This document shows, in pieces, positions 50,704 through 61,433 of a DNA stretch of 64,000 nt. The translations under genes were made by a program, and so were the position numbers. This stretch comes from Gordionus sp. m RMFG-2023. Its lineage: Eukaryota > Nematomorpha > Gordioida > Chordodea > Parachordodidae. Position 1 is the first letter of the stretch, and the number at the start of each line of letters is the position of its first letter. Location: the NCBI RefSeq assembly GCF_954871325.1, contig NC_088777.1, forward strand, positions 18,205,366 to 18,269,365, written 5' to 3'. The notes under the pieces were generated by a model. The model was not told where the DNA came from and ran no database searches. It saw only the letters and a list, made by a program, of their open reading frames with translations.

Positions 50704-51191
50704 ATAAATTTGCAGGAAATTAATAATTAGATCGATCTGTGGGTGATAGGTAGTGTTAACCATCACCCAATATTATTTTAATCATAACTGTAATATAATA
50801 TAATCTTATAACCATTAACTCAAAATGTAAAAATTTTTATAAAAAATATTAAGGCCCGGCCCGGCCGGGTTTAACAATCTTAGGCCCGGCCCGGATATAT
50901 TTAAAAAAAAAATTTTTTAGGCCCGGCCCGGGTATATTTAAAAAATTTAAAATACGGCCCGGCCCGGTCCGGGTTTAGGGTCGGGCCTGCAGGTCTCTGC
51001 TATCTATAATGTATTTAAATTAATTGAGCTTTATTAATATTTTATAAAAATTTCAAATAAATTAATTTTTCCTCTAATTATATACGTATGTCATGCTCTT
51101 CACAAATAAATTATATAAAATATTATTTTACTAAACTATTCTCATTAAATAGAATATAATCTTATAATAACAGTATCTGGTATTTAAGATA

Positions 51192-52062
51192 GGGGAGACC
51201 GGGGATAGGTAGAGGCTTGGCAGACCATATAATCTAATTTTAAAATTAAATAGACTAGAAGGTTTAAATTTTATCATAATATAGCTTTTATTAGTATGAT
51301 CTATAGGCAAAAATCTTTTGAAATAATTAATTATCAAAAATTTTATTTAAGAAATAAAATTTTCAAATTCAAAAGTTTACAATGACAGAATTTTAGTTTT
51401 TATTAAGTTATATAAATATAATCATATAAATTAAATTTTAGAGCAAAGTTTTAACCCTCTTTTTTTTATGAGTATTTATTTTGTCTTGATATTATTTCAA
51501 TCATGATTAGTTAATTTAGAGCTAGTGGTGCTTGCTAAACCATACACGTCTATTATTGCATTTAATATGGGAAAAAATATTTCAAAATCTTGGAAAGAAA
51601 GCTTCATGGTTGTATATGATTGGTATTTAAGTTTATGCTAAGAAATTGTAATCTCTCCTTTTTTATATGTACAAAATGTTTATTAAATTAACCAAAATTA
51701 AGTTTCAGTTTTAATCTATAATTAGTTTCAATTTAAAAGTATTATGATATTTTGAACAATAAAATTATTTTATAGGTATCATTATTAATAAATAATATAT
51801 AATTCCAATTCGTTATAGCCTAAAAAAAACTAATGGCTTAGGAAGCCTCTTGCAGTGATTTGCCTAAACTCGTTGTTGGACTTGATGGGAAAAATTTCAA
51901 CTTTTACAAAAAATAAAATTCCAAAAATATGATCATATACTTAAAAATATTTATAAAGCACCTTTATATAGGTATCGATTCATATATTGTTCTTTAATAT
52001 CTAAAAACACAGAAGATATAGTCGATTCTGCAAAAATCGGTTCGACTAGCCCCAGTCTCCCC
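51192..52062. mobile_element. TA-type inverted-repeat element, copy 3
   Basis: Left end GGGGAGACCGGGG, right end in reverse complement GGGGAGACTGGGG, with TA directly outside both ends (51190-51191 and 52063-52064). Interior is AT-rich without a transposase. Confidence 0.75.
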
Positions 52063-52740
52063 TACTCTCATTTAGAAAAAGGTGCAAGTATCTGATATTT
52101 TTATTGGTATTTTAAATATATCTGTATCTAAGATCCTTTTTGTTTACAAAGAGTTTATTTCTGTATCTAGTTTTTTTTCTGGACTGCTCAACTCTGAAAA
52201 AGAGCGAGGCTTTTGGAAACACTAATTTTGAAACTTATACAAACCCTTAAGTAGTGGTTAATTAGTACATTCAAAAAATTATAGTAACCGTTATAATAAC
52301 CGGATTATAAGACAAATAAAATTTATATCACGCCTCAAGCGTGAAGTTAACCAAACTTCTAGAAGCATTAACTCTAACTTATGTAAATAATTAATATGTA
52401 TTATTTGCTTCACTTATTTGGTAGATAGTTTAAAGAACAAGGATTTTTTTTAATTATAGAAGCACTTAATATCTGAGTGCGTCAATATGTAATGCCTGTA
52501 GTACTTACTAGTTCGTCAATAAACTAGTTATAAGTGAAATAAAAACTATAATGACATACCTTATAGCGAGTCTTAAATAAAACTCTTATTTGATCCCCAT
52601 TTTTTTCCAAATAAATACAAGGGAGTGAAATTTTGAATCTCTTAATAGTGGCTGGCTTTTATGAAAATCTTTAGATGGAATCTTTGATAACTGAGGTAAA
52701 AAAGAACATTATAAAATAATACATCTTACACGATAGAGAT
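52063..52740. other. No feature seen
   Basis: Mixed AT-rich DNA between two elements. No frame of coding quality. Confidence 0.45.
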
Positions 52741-53006
52741 TGAAAATTATATACTATAAAAAATACCAGTAAACGCTATTTAATAACTCACACAATTTAC
52801 CAACACAACTCTAAAACTAAAAGTAATAAATTTCAACTCCAAATTTTATTCGCCAATTAAATATATAATTACAAAAAAAAACAAAAGTCAACAAGTCCTT
52901 CTAATTGTAAAATATGTTTCTTTTTATACTTTAAATAAATCACGAATTCTACACGTGATATGATAAATATTAAACAATAATTTTTTCAAAAATAAATAAT
53001 ATGACA
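52741..53006 (-). repeat. LTR, intact copy
   Basis: TG...CA ends on the minus strand. About 90% like the flipped piece 55556-55661 over its 3' 105 bp and about 85% like 55801-55993 over its 5' part (estimates by eye). Confidence 0.65.
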
Positions 53007-53399
53007 AATATGACATGTCCTCCATAAATGAGCTCATTTGACACTTAGAATATACATACTTTTAGTAATTCATCATGGGTTTTCTCAAGCGTGTCATATA
53101 TTCAGTTTTATAAACTTTGAATTTCTATTACTAATTATCATTAATTCAAAACTATTTTATTATCAATTAACCATCAAATATGATTCAAAATTTTTGAGAA
53201 TATATATTTTTTTAACTTACCCCAGATCCCTTATTTGAATAATATAGAATGCCATAATATTTCACAAGAACCGACATGAATCTATCTTCTTTCCAATATC
53301 TTTTATAGTATAATGGTTTCTTTTTCAAAATCCTAATAGTTTCGCTGAAGCTATGGCTGCATCGTTTATGATCGAATATTAGTTATCTTGAACCAACTT

Positions 53400-53545
53400 C
53401 ATGATTTGTCTCCGTAATCTTCATCGAGTTTGAACGATGTTATCTGGACCTAACATTAATGATTTGTCACCGTAGTATCGAGTCTGAACGAATTTTAGTC
53501 ACCCACCGGTAATGATTTGTCTCCGTAGTACATCAAGTTTCTATA
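53400..53545. repeat. About 57-bp tandem repeat, 2.5 units
   Basis: ATGATTTGTCTCCGTA recurs at about 53400, 53459 and 53515, each followed by a TCGAGT.TGAACGA-like block in the first two. It lies in the LTR element's interior. Confidence 0.75.
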
Positions 53546-53968
53546 TTTCCCATAATTTTTTTTTCCACAAGTTGATAATCTATATCCATTAGCACATTCA
53601 ATTCTTGATTTTTTTTTAAAAAAAACACCTATTCTGCTCTTTGGTAATACAAAACAATTCATCGCATTTGATCGTCGATCTTTATCCCATCACTCTAGTT
53701 GGTTCGATCAACTCGTTCTCTTCCCTTTTTACCTCACTGCTTTATAGTCTACCAATTCATTGATATATTAAGAAATATTCAAGCACTTTACATATATTTT
53801 AAGATCGAACTACTATTAACATTTTTACACAAATTTTAAACACCATTTTTGTATCCCTCTTCTTTTAAAATTTATCCCGATATATTAAACTTTTACGCAA
53901 ATTTCAAACATTTGTATCTCTCCTTTTAAAATTCAACCCAACATATTTCAGTCCAACCCTTCCTAGAT

Positions 53969-54110
53969 CCCCAATAAGTCCCTCCGAATACTCCCCAATG
54001 TGTACCCCCGAATACTCCCAAATGAGTTCCCCAGATTATTCCCCAATAAATCCCCCACCCCGAATACTCCCCTAGAATTCTCCTCAATTTCTCCCCCAAA
54101 ATTCCCACCG
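53969..54110. repeat. 24-bp C-rich minisatellite, about 6 units
   Basis: Units of CCCCAATAAGTCCCTCCGAA + TACT with variation start at 53969, 53993, 54017, 54041, 54069 and 54093. Because 24 bp is 8 codons, the minus strand reads as a Gly/Trp-rich 8-residue repeat (GVFGGTHW). That frame is probably a by-product. Confidence 0.8.
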
Positions 54111-55664
54111 CTTACAACATACACATTTGTTAATTCATTTAAATCGAAAAAATAAATAATTCCATTTCTTTTATTATAATCAACATAAAACAATAGTCAA
54201 TATATGTCATATCTCTCTTTTTATACCCCAAAATTTTATGATATTTAAATAGTCTCATAAATTAATTTTTCTTTCATTTCGAAAATCTACATATTTTAAA
54301 TATTCGTCAACTCATTTAAAAAATTTTTCAACATTATAAATATCATCTTTTTCTTTTCTATTCCCCCTTTTTTTAAACCAAGAAAAATTCTTAACTTTGC
54401 ATTTATTATTTTTTCTTAAAAAAAAATTATCCAACCCCCTTGTACATTCTATTTAATTAACCAAAAATACGTTCCATATTAACACATAAAAAATTATTTT
54501 TTATCAACCATTTCAATTCATTCCTAAAAGATACAAAAAATATTCAATAACTTTCTCCTTTTAAAAAAATATTTTAGCATCTTCCTTTATCCTAAACATA
54601 TTCTTTGTAAATCATCACTCTTTCATAGAGAAACATTTTCTTCGCATAATATTTATCGTCAAATTTCGTGAATATTTTACCTTTTTGAAGCCAGCTCATT
54701 TTTTAAAATTATTTCTCCTTCGCCTTGTTATTTTAACTTATTAGTACTTACCTTACTCCTTTTTTTTACACACCACCTTTGGCTTTATTTTTCAATATTT
54801 ATGTTTTAAAAAATTGCTAACTCTCCCTGTGAACTCGAACGCTTTGTTATTTTGAAAATATTTTATTAGCTTCACACCATAACTTCATATAAAAATATAT
54901 TTTCTAGCACTTGCCATTTTCTCTTTTTTATTTATATTCAACGCTATTTTAAAAGAAAGAAAGAAATATTATTCTACACTTTCGCCGCTACTTTAGTTTT
55001 CGCATGTTAATTTACAATTCTCTCTCTCGTGATTTATAATTTTGGTCCCGACACAAATTAATTTACCTTAGCGCACTATTATACTGTTTTCAACACCACT
55101 ATTCATTGAAATCTCTAAATATTCGTCTCGTTCGATGCTTTTCATTATTTTATATTCACCCCACAAAAAGGTACAACACTTTTAAACTCGAAACCAATAA
55201 CTCCAATCTCATTACATCCCTCGTCGTTGATATATTTTTAATGCAAAAATTATCAGTATTCCATCACACTTTGGTCGCAAAAAGAACTGTTCCTCTCAAT
55301 GGAAACCAAACACTCATAAAAATTTACATCTCTTAATTTCTTAATTTATATATTTTAACTCTCACATTATATATTTCTCTATTAATATAAATCACTCCTA
55401 CAATTGTATTTTACTATCACGTTTTGCGCTCTATATATATATTTAAATCACTCCAATTTAATTTAACACATCATTTATACGCTTTATTTCCAATAAATAA
55501 TATGCATCAACCACTTAAAAATTTCAATAATTAAATTTCATTTTTCTAAAATTAGAGTTGAAAATAAATTTATTAATTTTAGTTTTAGAGTTGTGTTGGT
55601 AAATTGTGTGAGTTTTTAAATAGCATTTACTGGTAGAGTTATTTATAGTATATAATTTTCACCA

Positions 55665-55679
55665 TGGTGCCGTGACCGA
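55665..55679 (+). promoter_or_regulatory. Primer-binding-site-like sequence
   Basis: TGGTGCCGTGACCGA starts 4 bp after the CA end of the flipped LTR piece. It resembles the TGGTGCCG-type tRNA primer sites of BEL/Pao and related LTR elements (family knowledge). Its position next to an LTR end is what gives it weight. Confidence 0.5.
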
Positions 55680-56299
55680 AACTTACAGGGAATGTTATAG
55701 TGTTGCGTTAATAAATTATATAGCGGTAAATGTGACCTAGGCATATGGAGAAAATTATAGTATGGTAAATTAATATTAGTGGAGGTGTTGATAAAAATGT
55801 GGCATTTTGCCAACTAAATATAAAATTACAAAAAAAAACAAAAGTCAAAAAGTCCTTCTAATTGTAAAATATCGTCCCTTTTATACTTTAAAGAAATCAT
55901 GAGTTCTACACGTGATATATAAAATCAGGCGATATGATATTTATGAAACAATAATTTTTTAAAAAATAAATAATTATATATAATAATATGACAATGATGG
56001 CTATACTACATGTTTTGTGATTATTTCTGGAAGTCTCTTCACTAAATTTAAGCCTGATAAAAAATTCTAATTTATATTATAGAATGTTGTTTTATTTGTT
56101 TTACTTCGACATGTCTAAAAAAATTGTGATTTGAGGTAATTATTTAATCGATTATGACAGGTAAGGAATTATATGAGATTTAATTAATAATTAGTTTAAA
56201 ATGATACTTATCATTTTAAATCGGAATAGATAAAAATTTTGTCAGTGCACCGATATTCACTTCACGTTATCAGTATGAGCAAAAAATTGGATATCGGTG

Positions 56300-56502
56300 G
56301 ATAAATTGCTCTTAGAGACGAGGAATATTTTAAAGAATCAAATTTCATTATAATTAATGGTTTTATAATGGAAAAACAACGTTTATTGGAATTTAGAGAA
56401 ATTATTGACTCTTCTAATTTCTTTTTTATCAACTCATCAATTTATTTCATCTATCTAATATTCTAATATCCATAATCAAAATATGATCGTTTTCTATCTT
56501 AA
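56300..56502. repeat. Left part of a tRNA-containing repeat, split by a hAT insertion
   Basis: 56385-56502 aligns with 58445-58560, with blocks TAGAGAAATTATTG / TAGAGAAATCATTG and TATCTAATAT, then GATCGTTTTCTATCTTAA / GGCCGTTTTCCATCATAA. The sequence resumes at 58269. Confidence 0.7.
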
Positions 56503-56779
56503 CATTGGCGTACGCAGGGGGGGGGGCAGGGGGACAAATCTCCCCCCTCCCCCAAAGCCAAAAAATGCAGATACCGGATATATTTTTCAAAAGTATTATT
56601 GTTTATATTAATTTATATTTGTTAATATTTATTCGTTTATTATCACATTTAAATACTAAGTTATTTTATCAATTAATTTCGATTTCAAGTTTTCCGGCGT
56701 AATATTTACTTATTATTTTCAAATTTTTAGTGGCGTAATATTTATCTACCATTTTCAAATTTCTAGTCAAATAATTATT

Positions 56780-58012
56780 ATTTCTGAAACTTCTTGTCCA
56801 ACAGGGAAAAAGAAATTGCAACCTTGTCCAACGAGATAGAGTCTCTGCCATCAAGCAGTAACAGCTTTTAAGGAGTTAGAAGAGCCTATTTGCTAGGAAA
56901 TATCACAATGGCCTGAAAGAAATATTTCCTCAGAAGCAAGAAAATTATTGGATTCAATGCTTATTCCAAATTTTATTTCTCTATAGAATGTATTATTTAA
57001 TTATACAACTATTTTAAGTATTACTTTTCAAAAACATGACATTGACTTGGTTAAGAAGATGAGAATAGCGGAGAGATCAGAACTCAAGGAAATTAGGGCT
57101 AATGTTGATGAAGAATTTCATATTTTATTGTTGAGTCAAAAGCAGAGCTATAAGTGTTTAATATTTGTCTCCCTCGACTTGTAGCAAGGCAAGCTCATCG
57201 TTAAAACATTAATATAGGATAAGTAGAAGAGTATATCTTAAATACAGATACATTTATAACCCAAATAAATGAATTTTTAATTCATCATGCAGCACTTACA
57301 TCTGCAAATATTACTTCCACAAAAGCCTTCCCAATCTTTTTCAGATGGTGATAGAAAAAAATATTTGTTAGATTTTTATTATGAAGATGTTAAAGTATCT
57401 TATGATGCCTTACTAGCTGAATAAAAGATTAACAATGGTTGATATAGTCCCAAAAAATGCTATGGATGTTCTGCATTATTTCAAACACATTTTAGATTAA
57501 ATTCCCAATGTATTAAAAGGGTTTATAAACTCTTCCCATTAGTAAACTAATGAGAGAACATTATCTTTTTTAAGAAGAATAACAGAAGCCTGCAGAAGTA
57601 CCATTTGCAGGGCACGGCCCGGATTTTTTTTAAAGATTTTATACGGCCCGGGTTTTTCTCAAAAAATTTTCAGGCCGGCCCGGCTTTTTTTAAAAATTTT
57701 TTAGGCCCTCGGCTTTTTTTTAAAAACTTTCAGGCCCGGCCTGGCTTTTTTTAAAATAAAATTTTCAGGCTAGGCTTGGGTGTTTTTTTAAAAAAATTTC
57801 GGGCCCGGCTCGTATATATTTTAAAAAATTAAAATACTGTCTAGCCCGGGGGCCGGGCCTGCAAGTCTCTGAAAAACATACCGAGAAGTACAACATCTGA
57901 AAGTAGATTGAAAGGTTTGGATCTTTTGAATATTCATAGGCATTTGACCACAAGCAAGGATGAGATAATTGAAAAATTAGCTCAATCACAACGAAGATTG
58001 GATTTTACATTG
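56780..58012 (+). pseudogene. hAT transposase C-terminal half, interrupted by a MITE
   Basis: Plus-strand frames give HQAVTAFKELEEPI, ISQWPERNIS, MRIAERSELKEIRANVDEEF, KYLLDFYYEDVKVSYDALLA, and the codons for SFLRRI just before the insertion at 57583. After it come KTYREVQHLK and the tail ending near 58012. It is close to 42070-43500 at nucleotide level but has more stops and lacks the N-terminal zinc finger. The inserted element splits the dimerisation core between Ile and Lys of the LRRIKTYL motif. Confidence 0.8.
57583..57871. mobile_element. GC-rich hAT-like MITE inside a transposase relic
   Basis: Left end CAGAAGCCTGCAGAAGTACC, right end in reverse complement CAGAGACTTGCAGGCCCGG. The interior alternates GGCCCGG-like words with T/A runs. 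By comparison with the same stretch at 42145-42165 (inverse strand), the host continues from AGAATAA directly to AAAACATACC. The 8-bp duplication is no longer recognisable. Confidence 0.8.
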
Positions 58013-58327
58013 TAAATATATAAAATATAAAATGCAATTATTCCTAAGAAACTTTTTGTGTAAAGGCTCAAAAAATTCAAATTTCTATTTTGGGTCATTT
58101 AAGTGATTCTTTGCATATAATTTTTTTACATAAATTTAAAATTGTGTATTAGAAATAGTTATTAGTCCTAATATATTTATGTTTGATATTTTTAAAAAAC
58201 AATATTTCTTAAAAAATTTTATTATTCCCCCCCCCCCCCCCCAGACCAAATTCCTGTGTACGCGCCTGCATCTTAATGTTTAAGATTTAAGGAGACTATA
58301 TTACCTCCTAATGTTAATTTTTTTGGA

Positions 58328-58398
58328 AACAACCAGATTCGAATCCGGGATACTCCATATCAAAAGCGAATGCTTTGCGGCTGCGCTATTATGCGTAT
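58328..58398 (-). repeat. tRNA-derived SINE-like unit 1
   Basis: On the minus strand: TAATAGCGCAGCCGCAAAGC (A-box-like), CTTTTGA anticodon-loop-like, then GGATTCGAATC (B-box-like). No acceptor stem pairs, so it is not a working tRNA. Confidence 0.6.
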
Positions 58399-58443
58399 GA
58401 ACCTGAGATACTTATTATCAAAAGTGAATGCTATGCGCTACTA
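58399..58443 (-). repeat. tRNA-derived unit 2, partial
   Basis: Minus strand TAGTAGCGCATAGCATTCAC, then CTTTTGATAA and a remnant of the T-arm. It directly adjoins unit 1, forming a partial tandem. Confidence 0.5.
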
Positions 58444-58606
58444 CAATTTATATCGGAAATGTAGAGAAATCATTGTCTCTTCCTGTCTTTTTTAATCATC
58501 TCATCGGTTTATTTTACTTATCTAATATATATAATCTTAACTGAAATATGGCCGTTTTCCATCATAATGTATTAAAATTAAGACTATATTACCTAATTTA
58601 ATTTTG

Positions 58607-58682
58607 TGGCAACCACCAGATTCGAACCTGGGATACTCTGTATTAAAAGCCAATGGTTTGTGGCTGCGCTACTAGGCGTATT
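58607..58682 (-). repeat. tRNA-derived SINE-like unit 3
   Basis: Minus strand TAGTAGCGCAGCCACAAACC, anticodon loop CTTTTAA (Lys TTT-like), then GGTTCGAATCT. The preceding plus-strand block AGACTATATTACCT is also found before unit 1 (58293), so the repeat unit is longer than the tRNA-like part. Confidence 0.65.
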
Positions 58683-58689
58683 GTAATTA

Positions 58690-59740
58690 GGGATAAAAAT
58701 CTTATATTGTATTTGTGTAATCTTCATGCCATTAGACCATTCTTAATGCAGAACGTCTTTTTATGTCATTAATATTATTGGATTTTAATATCGATATTTA
58801 AATTAAGAGTGTCAATCACCTATATCAACAATATTTTAGAATTACAATTTGTAAAGCTGGACTCAGAAAATAATTTTAAAAAATACTTCCGATTATTGAA
58901 CAAATTAACTTAAGTAATGTGATACCCCTTATGTGTTGCTGGTGGAAAGTAAATATATCTCAAAAAATTTCCTTTACATACTCAATAAAATATATTTTCA
59001 CCTATTAATATTTATATTAGTAATCGAAAAATATTGGAAGTGAATAGCAATGCTGACTAAGGGAGTTCTGTGTTCAGATAATGTGAGTAGCTAATGATAG
59101 TTTCAGTAGTAAAATATTAGATTTATTCGATATTTATTTGTTATCTCAGAAAGTAAAGCAAAGTACATTTTTGCTGTTCTGTAGACTAAAAAAAATATCT
59201 CAAGAACTGGGCTCTCCCAACTTATTTGAAGCATTTGAAGGTCCTAATAGTAAGTTATCAACTTTTCATAGAGTGCTCATATTATTATAGCTCTTTTGAT
59301 ATAAAAAGTTATATTTAAACATGAAGATAACACGGCAAGAATGATGGGGAATCATATATTTCTCCTTTATTTGATAATGGGCAAATCAGAAATTTCCCCT
59401 TTTGATAATAAATGAATCAGAAATTTATCTTTTTAAAGATTTATATAAATTTTTTATTATTATTATAGAATATGTTAATGAAGTATATATTTATAAGTAC
59501 CTTCAATAGAAGAAATAATTGGAAATATTTGAATCAGTGGTATACAAATGTCAAACTTAGGCCTGGCCCGATGAGAATTTAGTTAATGACCGTTGCACCC
59601 AATTTCAATTTTTCACTAGAGTTGCTCGGTCTGGCCCAGTTAAAAAAATTTTTTAAATACAAGGCCTAAACCAAAATATATCTTGTTGAAACAAAAAACA
59701 ACTATTTCTAATCTTTGTAAGTGGTTAAATTAAAAACAGT
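58690..59740. other. Mostly AT-rich; GC-rich words near the end
   Basis: No gene. 59550-59660 contains CTTAGGCCTGGCCCGATGAG and CTCGGTCTGGCCCAG, style of the GC-rich hAT-like families, without matched ends. Confidence 0.4.
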
Positions 59741-59932
59741 ATATATATAATGAATGTTTTTAAAGTAGCGCGCTATCTTTTTTGGTAGCGATAGCTAATA
59801 GCGCGCTATTTTTTCCAATTATTAATTTTTTTAGCGAGCTCCTTTTTTTGAAAGTCGCTAAATAGCGCGCTCTTAGCTACTTTATAAAATATAATAAACA
59901 TGAAAATTTATAAAATTTATGTTTCAAATTTG

Positions 59933-61057
59933 TAGTGATGTTAAGGTAACTAGTTACATTTTGGCTAAAAAATAACTGTAACTAGTTATATTTTTAAAAT
60001 TGTAACTAGTAACTGTAACTAGTTATAATTTTTGAAATGTAACTGTTAAAAGTAACTAGTTACTTTTAAAGATATATTTAAATAATTAATTTTATTTTTA
60101 ATATGTTGTGATAAATTAATTTTATTAAATTAAATTTATTAATTTAAAATTTTGTGAAAATGTCTGATTGTTATAATTTCCCGTTCAAATTGATTTTCTT
60201 TTCTTAAATTGTTACATTTCTGCTGGGCTTCATAATTTTGTAAGCAAATTCAAGTAACAAATGTAGCACAATATATTTTTTTCCGTCAAGTAACAAGCAT
60301 TGGAACTTCATATCATACGTAATAAAAAAAATTAGAAATTTAGTATAAGGAAAAACAAAGACAGATTATTTTAGAATTTAATATTAAATTATTCATCATT
60401 ACTTACAAGAACCAAGTCTAACAAAAGCATAAGCACATTACTCAAATTTTAAAAAATGATTGCAACATCACTTGATGTAGTTGGATTTTTTGACCTAAAG
60501 CGCCAAAATATTCTGGATAATGAACTTATAGAAAACTTTATCAAATCTAATAACAACACTTTTTCTTTATATAACGATTTTCCAAAGTTAAAATTACTCT
60601 TTATTAAATATAATGTTGTTCTAACATCAAGTGCTCCCGTAGAGCGCTTGTTCAGTCTAGGTAAGCTCATTTTTGGAGATAAACGAGCACGTCTCCTAGA
60701 TAATAACTTTAAAATTAATTTGTTGTTAAAAGCAAATAAACATTTATTAGATTCTAATTTTTATGAAAAATAAATGTTTTTTTTTCAATGCAAATATATA
60801 TTTTTATATTCGATGTAAATATTCAATTTTGCGATATTTTTTTATATAAATAAATTGTATATTATTTTAAATAACATATTAAATAAATGCATTCAATAAA
60901 TAAATAATGCGCATATGAATGATGTCTAAAGTAAGTAACTAGTTACTTTTGAAAATTTTGTAAAAATGTAACTAGTAACTGTAACTAGTTATGTTTTTGC
61001 CAATTTAACTAGTAACTGTAACTAGTTATGTTTCAAAAGTAACTTTTAACATCACTA
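59933..61057 (+). mobile_element. hAT element with perfect palindromic 8-bp target duplication
   Basis: Termini TAGTGATGTTAA are perfect inverted repeats, flanked by CAAATTTG at 59925-59932 and 61058-61065. Both ends carry several GTAACTAGTTAC and CTGTAACTAGTTA words. A 105-codon frame (60456-60773) encodes the transposase C-terminus. 1125 bp, an internally deleted copy. A more decayed relative ends at 25495. Confidence 0.95.
60456..60773 (+). CDS. hAT transposase C-terminal dimerisation fragment, intact frame
   Basis: An uninterrupted 105-residue frame. Residues 45-95 hold the hAT dimerisation domain: LLFIKYNVVLTSSAPVERLF, then SLGKLIFGDKRARLLDNNF and LLLKANKHL. The N-terminal 40 residues (SLDVVGFFDLKRQNILDNEL) lack the catalytic DDE residues and the BED finger, so it cannot transpose alone. 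Complete hAT transposases are about 600-700 residues. Its ATG may simply be an internal Met of the original protein. The open frame suggests recent activity of the family or chance preservation. Confidence 0.75.
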   Translation: MIATSLDVVGFFDLKRQNILDNELIENFIKSNNNTFSLYNDFPKLKLLFIKYNVVLTSSAPVERLFSLGKLIFGDKRARLLDNNFKINLLLKANKHLLDSNFYEK

Positions 61058-61099
61058 CAAATTTGTATTATAAACCTTATCTGGTGTAAATATTTTAAA

Positions 61100-61351
61100 A
61101 TGTTATCGCAAATGGATATCCAAATCGATGTAAGTGAATCTCAGACAATGATGATATTAATGAAATGGAAGGTACCCTGGAAGAAAAAGTTCTTGATAAC
61201 AATAATACACATTTCCCATTTTCAAATTAATGTAAAAACAAAAGGTGGCTACAAATTTATTTGTTTAAAATGTAAAAAAAATATATCTTCAAATAAATCT
61301 AGTAGCTATAACTTCAAAAAAACCTATAGGTATGTCATTTTTAAATCATAA
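61100..61351 (+). pseudogene. BED zinc-finger N-terminus of the outer hAT transposase
   Basis: An 83-codon frame whose second half reads GGYKFICLKCKKNISSNKSS then SYNFKKTYRY. It has the two Cys of a BED finger (C-x2-C) and the NKSSSYNFKKHL-type stretch seen in hAT transposases, where His residues should follow. Here the His positions read Tyr/Arg, so the finger is probably damaged. It lies upstream of the catalytic remnant at 61960-62650, separated by a MITE. Confidence 0.65.
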
Positions 61352-61433
61352 TAGTATTTATTTTATAAGAATGTTCATGCCAACAGTTTTAAAGAGATAA
61401 AGAACATCGTAATAATTTTAATATAGGGGAGAC

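Larger units (their letters stand above)
49152..50999 (-). mobile_element. GC-terminal hAT element with perfect target duplication
   Basis: Perfect 13-bp inverted termini CAGAGACCTGCAG are flanked by CTATCTAT at 49144-49151 and 51000-51007. Both ends carry runs of GGCCCGGCCCGG separated by A/T stretches (49175-49290 and 50850-50985). A transposase remnant on the minus strand lies between. Length 1848 bp. Smaller relatives are 37955-38158 and 57583-57871. Confidence 0.95.
52741..55993 (-). mobile_element. Non-coding LTR retroelement, one LTR partly inverted
   Basis: A 266-bp sequence at 52741-53006 has the form of a minus-strand LTR: read on that strand it starts TGTCATATTATT and ends TATAATTTTCA. 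It contains TATAAAAAG as a possible promoter. The right end of the element carries the same LTR in two pieces. The 5' part (55801-55993) keeps its orientation, while the 3' part (55556-55661) is flipped and abuts a primer-binding-site-like sequence. The ~2.5 kb interior has no long frame. Its plus strand is strongly C-rich and G-poor, which means a purine-rich minus-strand transcript. No clean target duplication. Autonomous partner unknown. Confidence 0.6.
56503..58268 (+). mobile_element. hAT element, ZMYM1/DUF4371-like, with both ends
   Basis: Left end CATTGGCGTACGCAGG then 10 G; right end in reverse complement CAGGCGCGTACACAGG then a 16-G run. Flanks TATCTTAA (56495-56502) and CATCTTAA (58269-58276) match at 7 of 8. 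The uninterrupted site survives at 58551-58558 (CATCATAA) in a second copy of the host repeat. The transposase inside is truncated, and a 289-bp MITE sits in it. Confidence 0.9.

Noticed and set aside
49175-50985. CpG-island promoter
   Set aside because: The GC-rich words are the mirrored subterminal arrays of a hAT element with perfect ends and target duplication.
53400-53545. CRISPR-like spaced repeats
   Set aside because: Only 2.5 diverged tandem units without uniform spacers, in an animal genome, within an LTR element.
53926-54193. Gly/Trp-rich minus-strand frames as a repeat protein
   Set aside because: They are translations of a 24-bp minisatellite inside the interior of an LTR element.
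58328-58682. Functional tRNA genes
   Set aside because: T-arm and box-like motifs are present, but the acceptor stems do not pair and one unit is partial.
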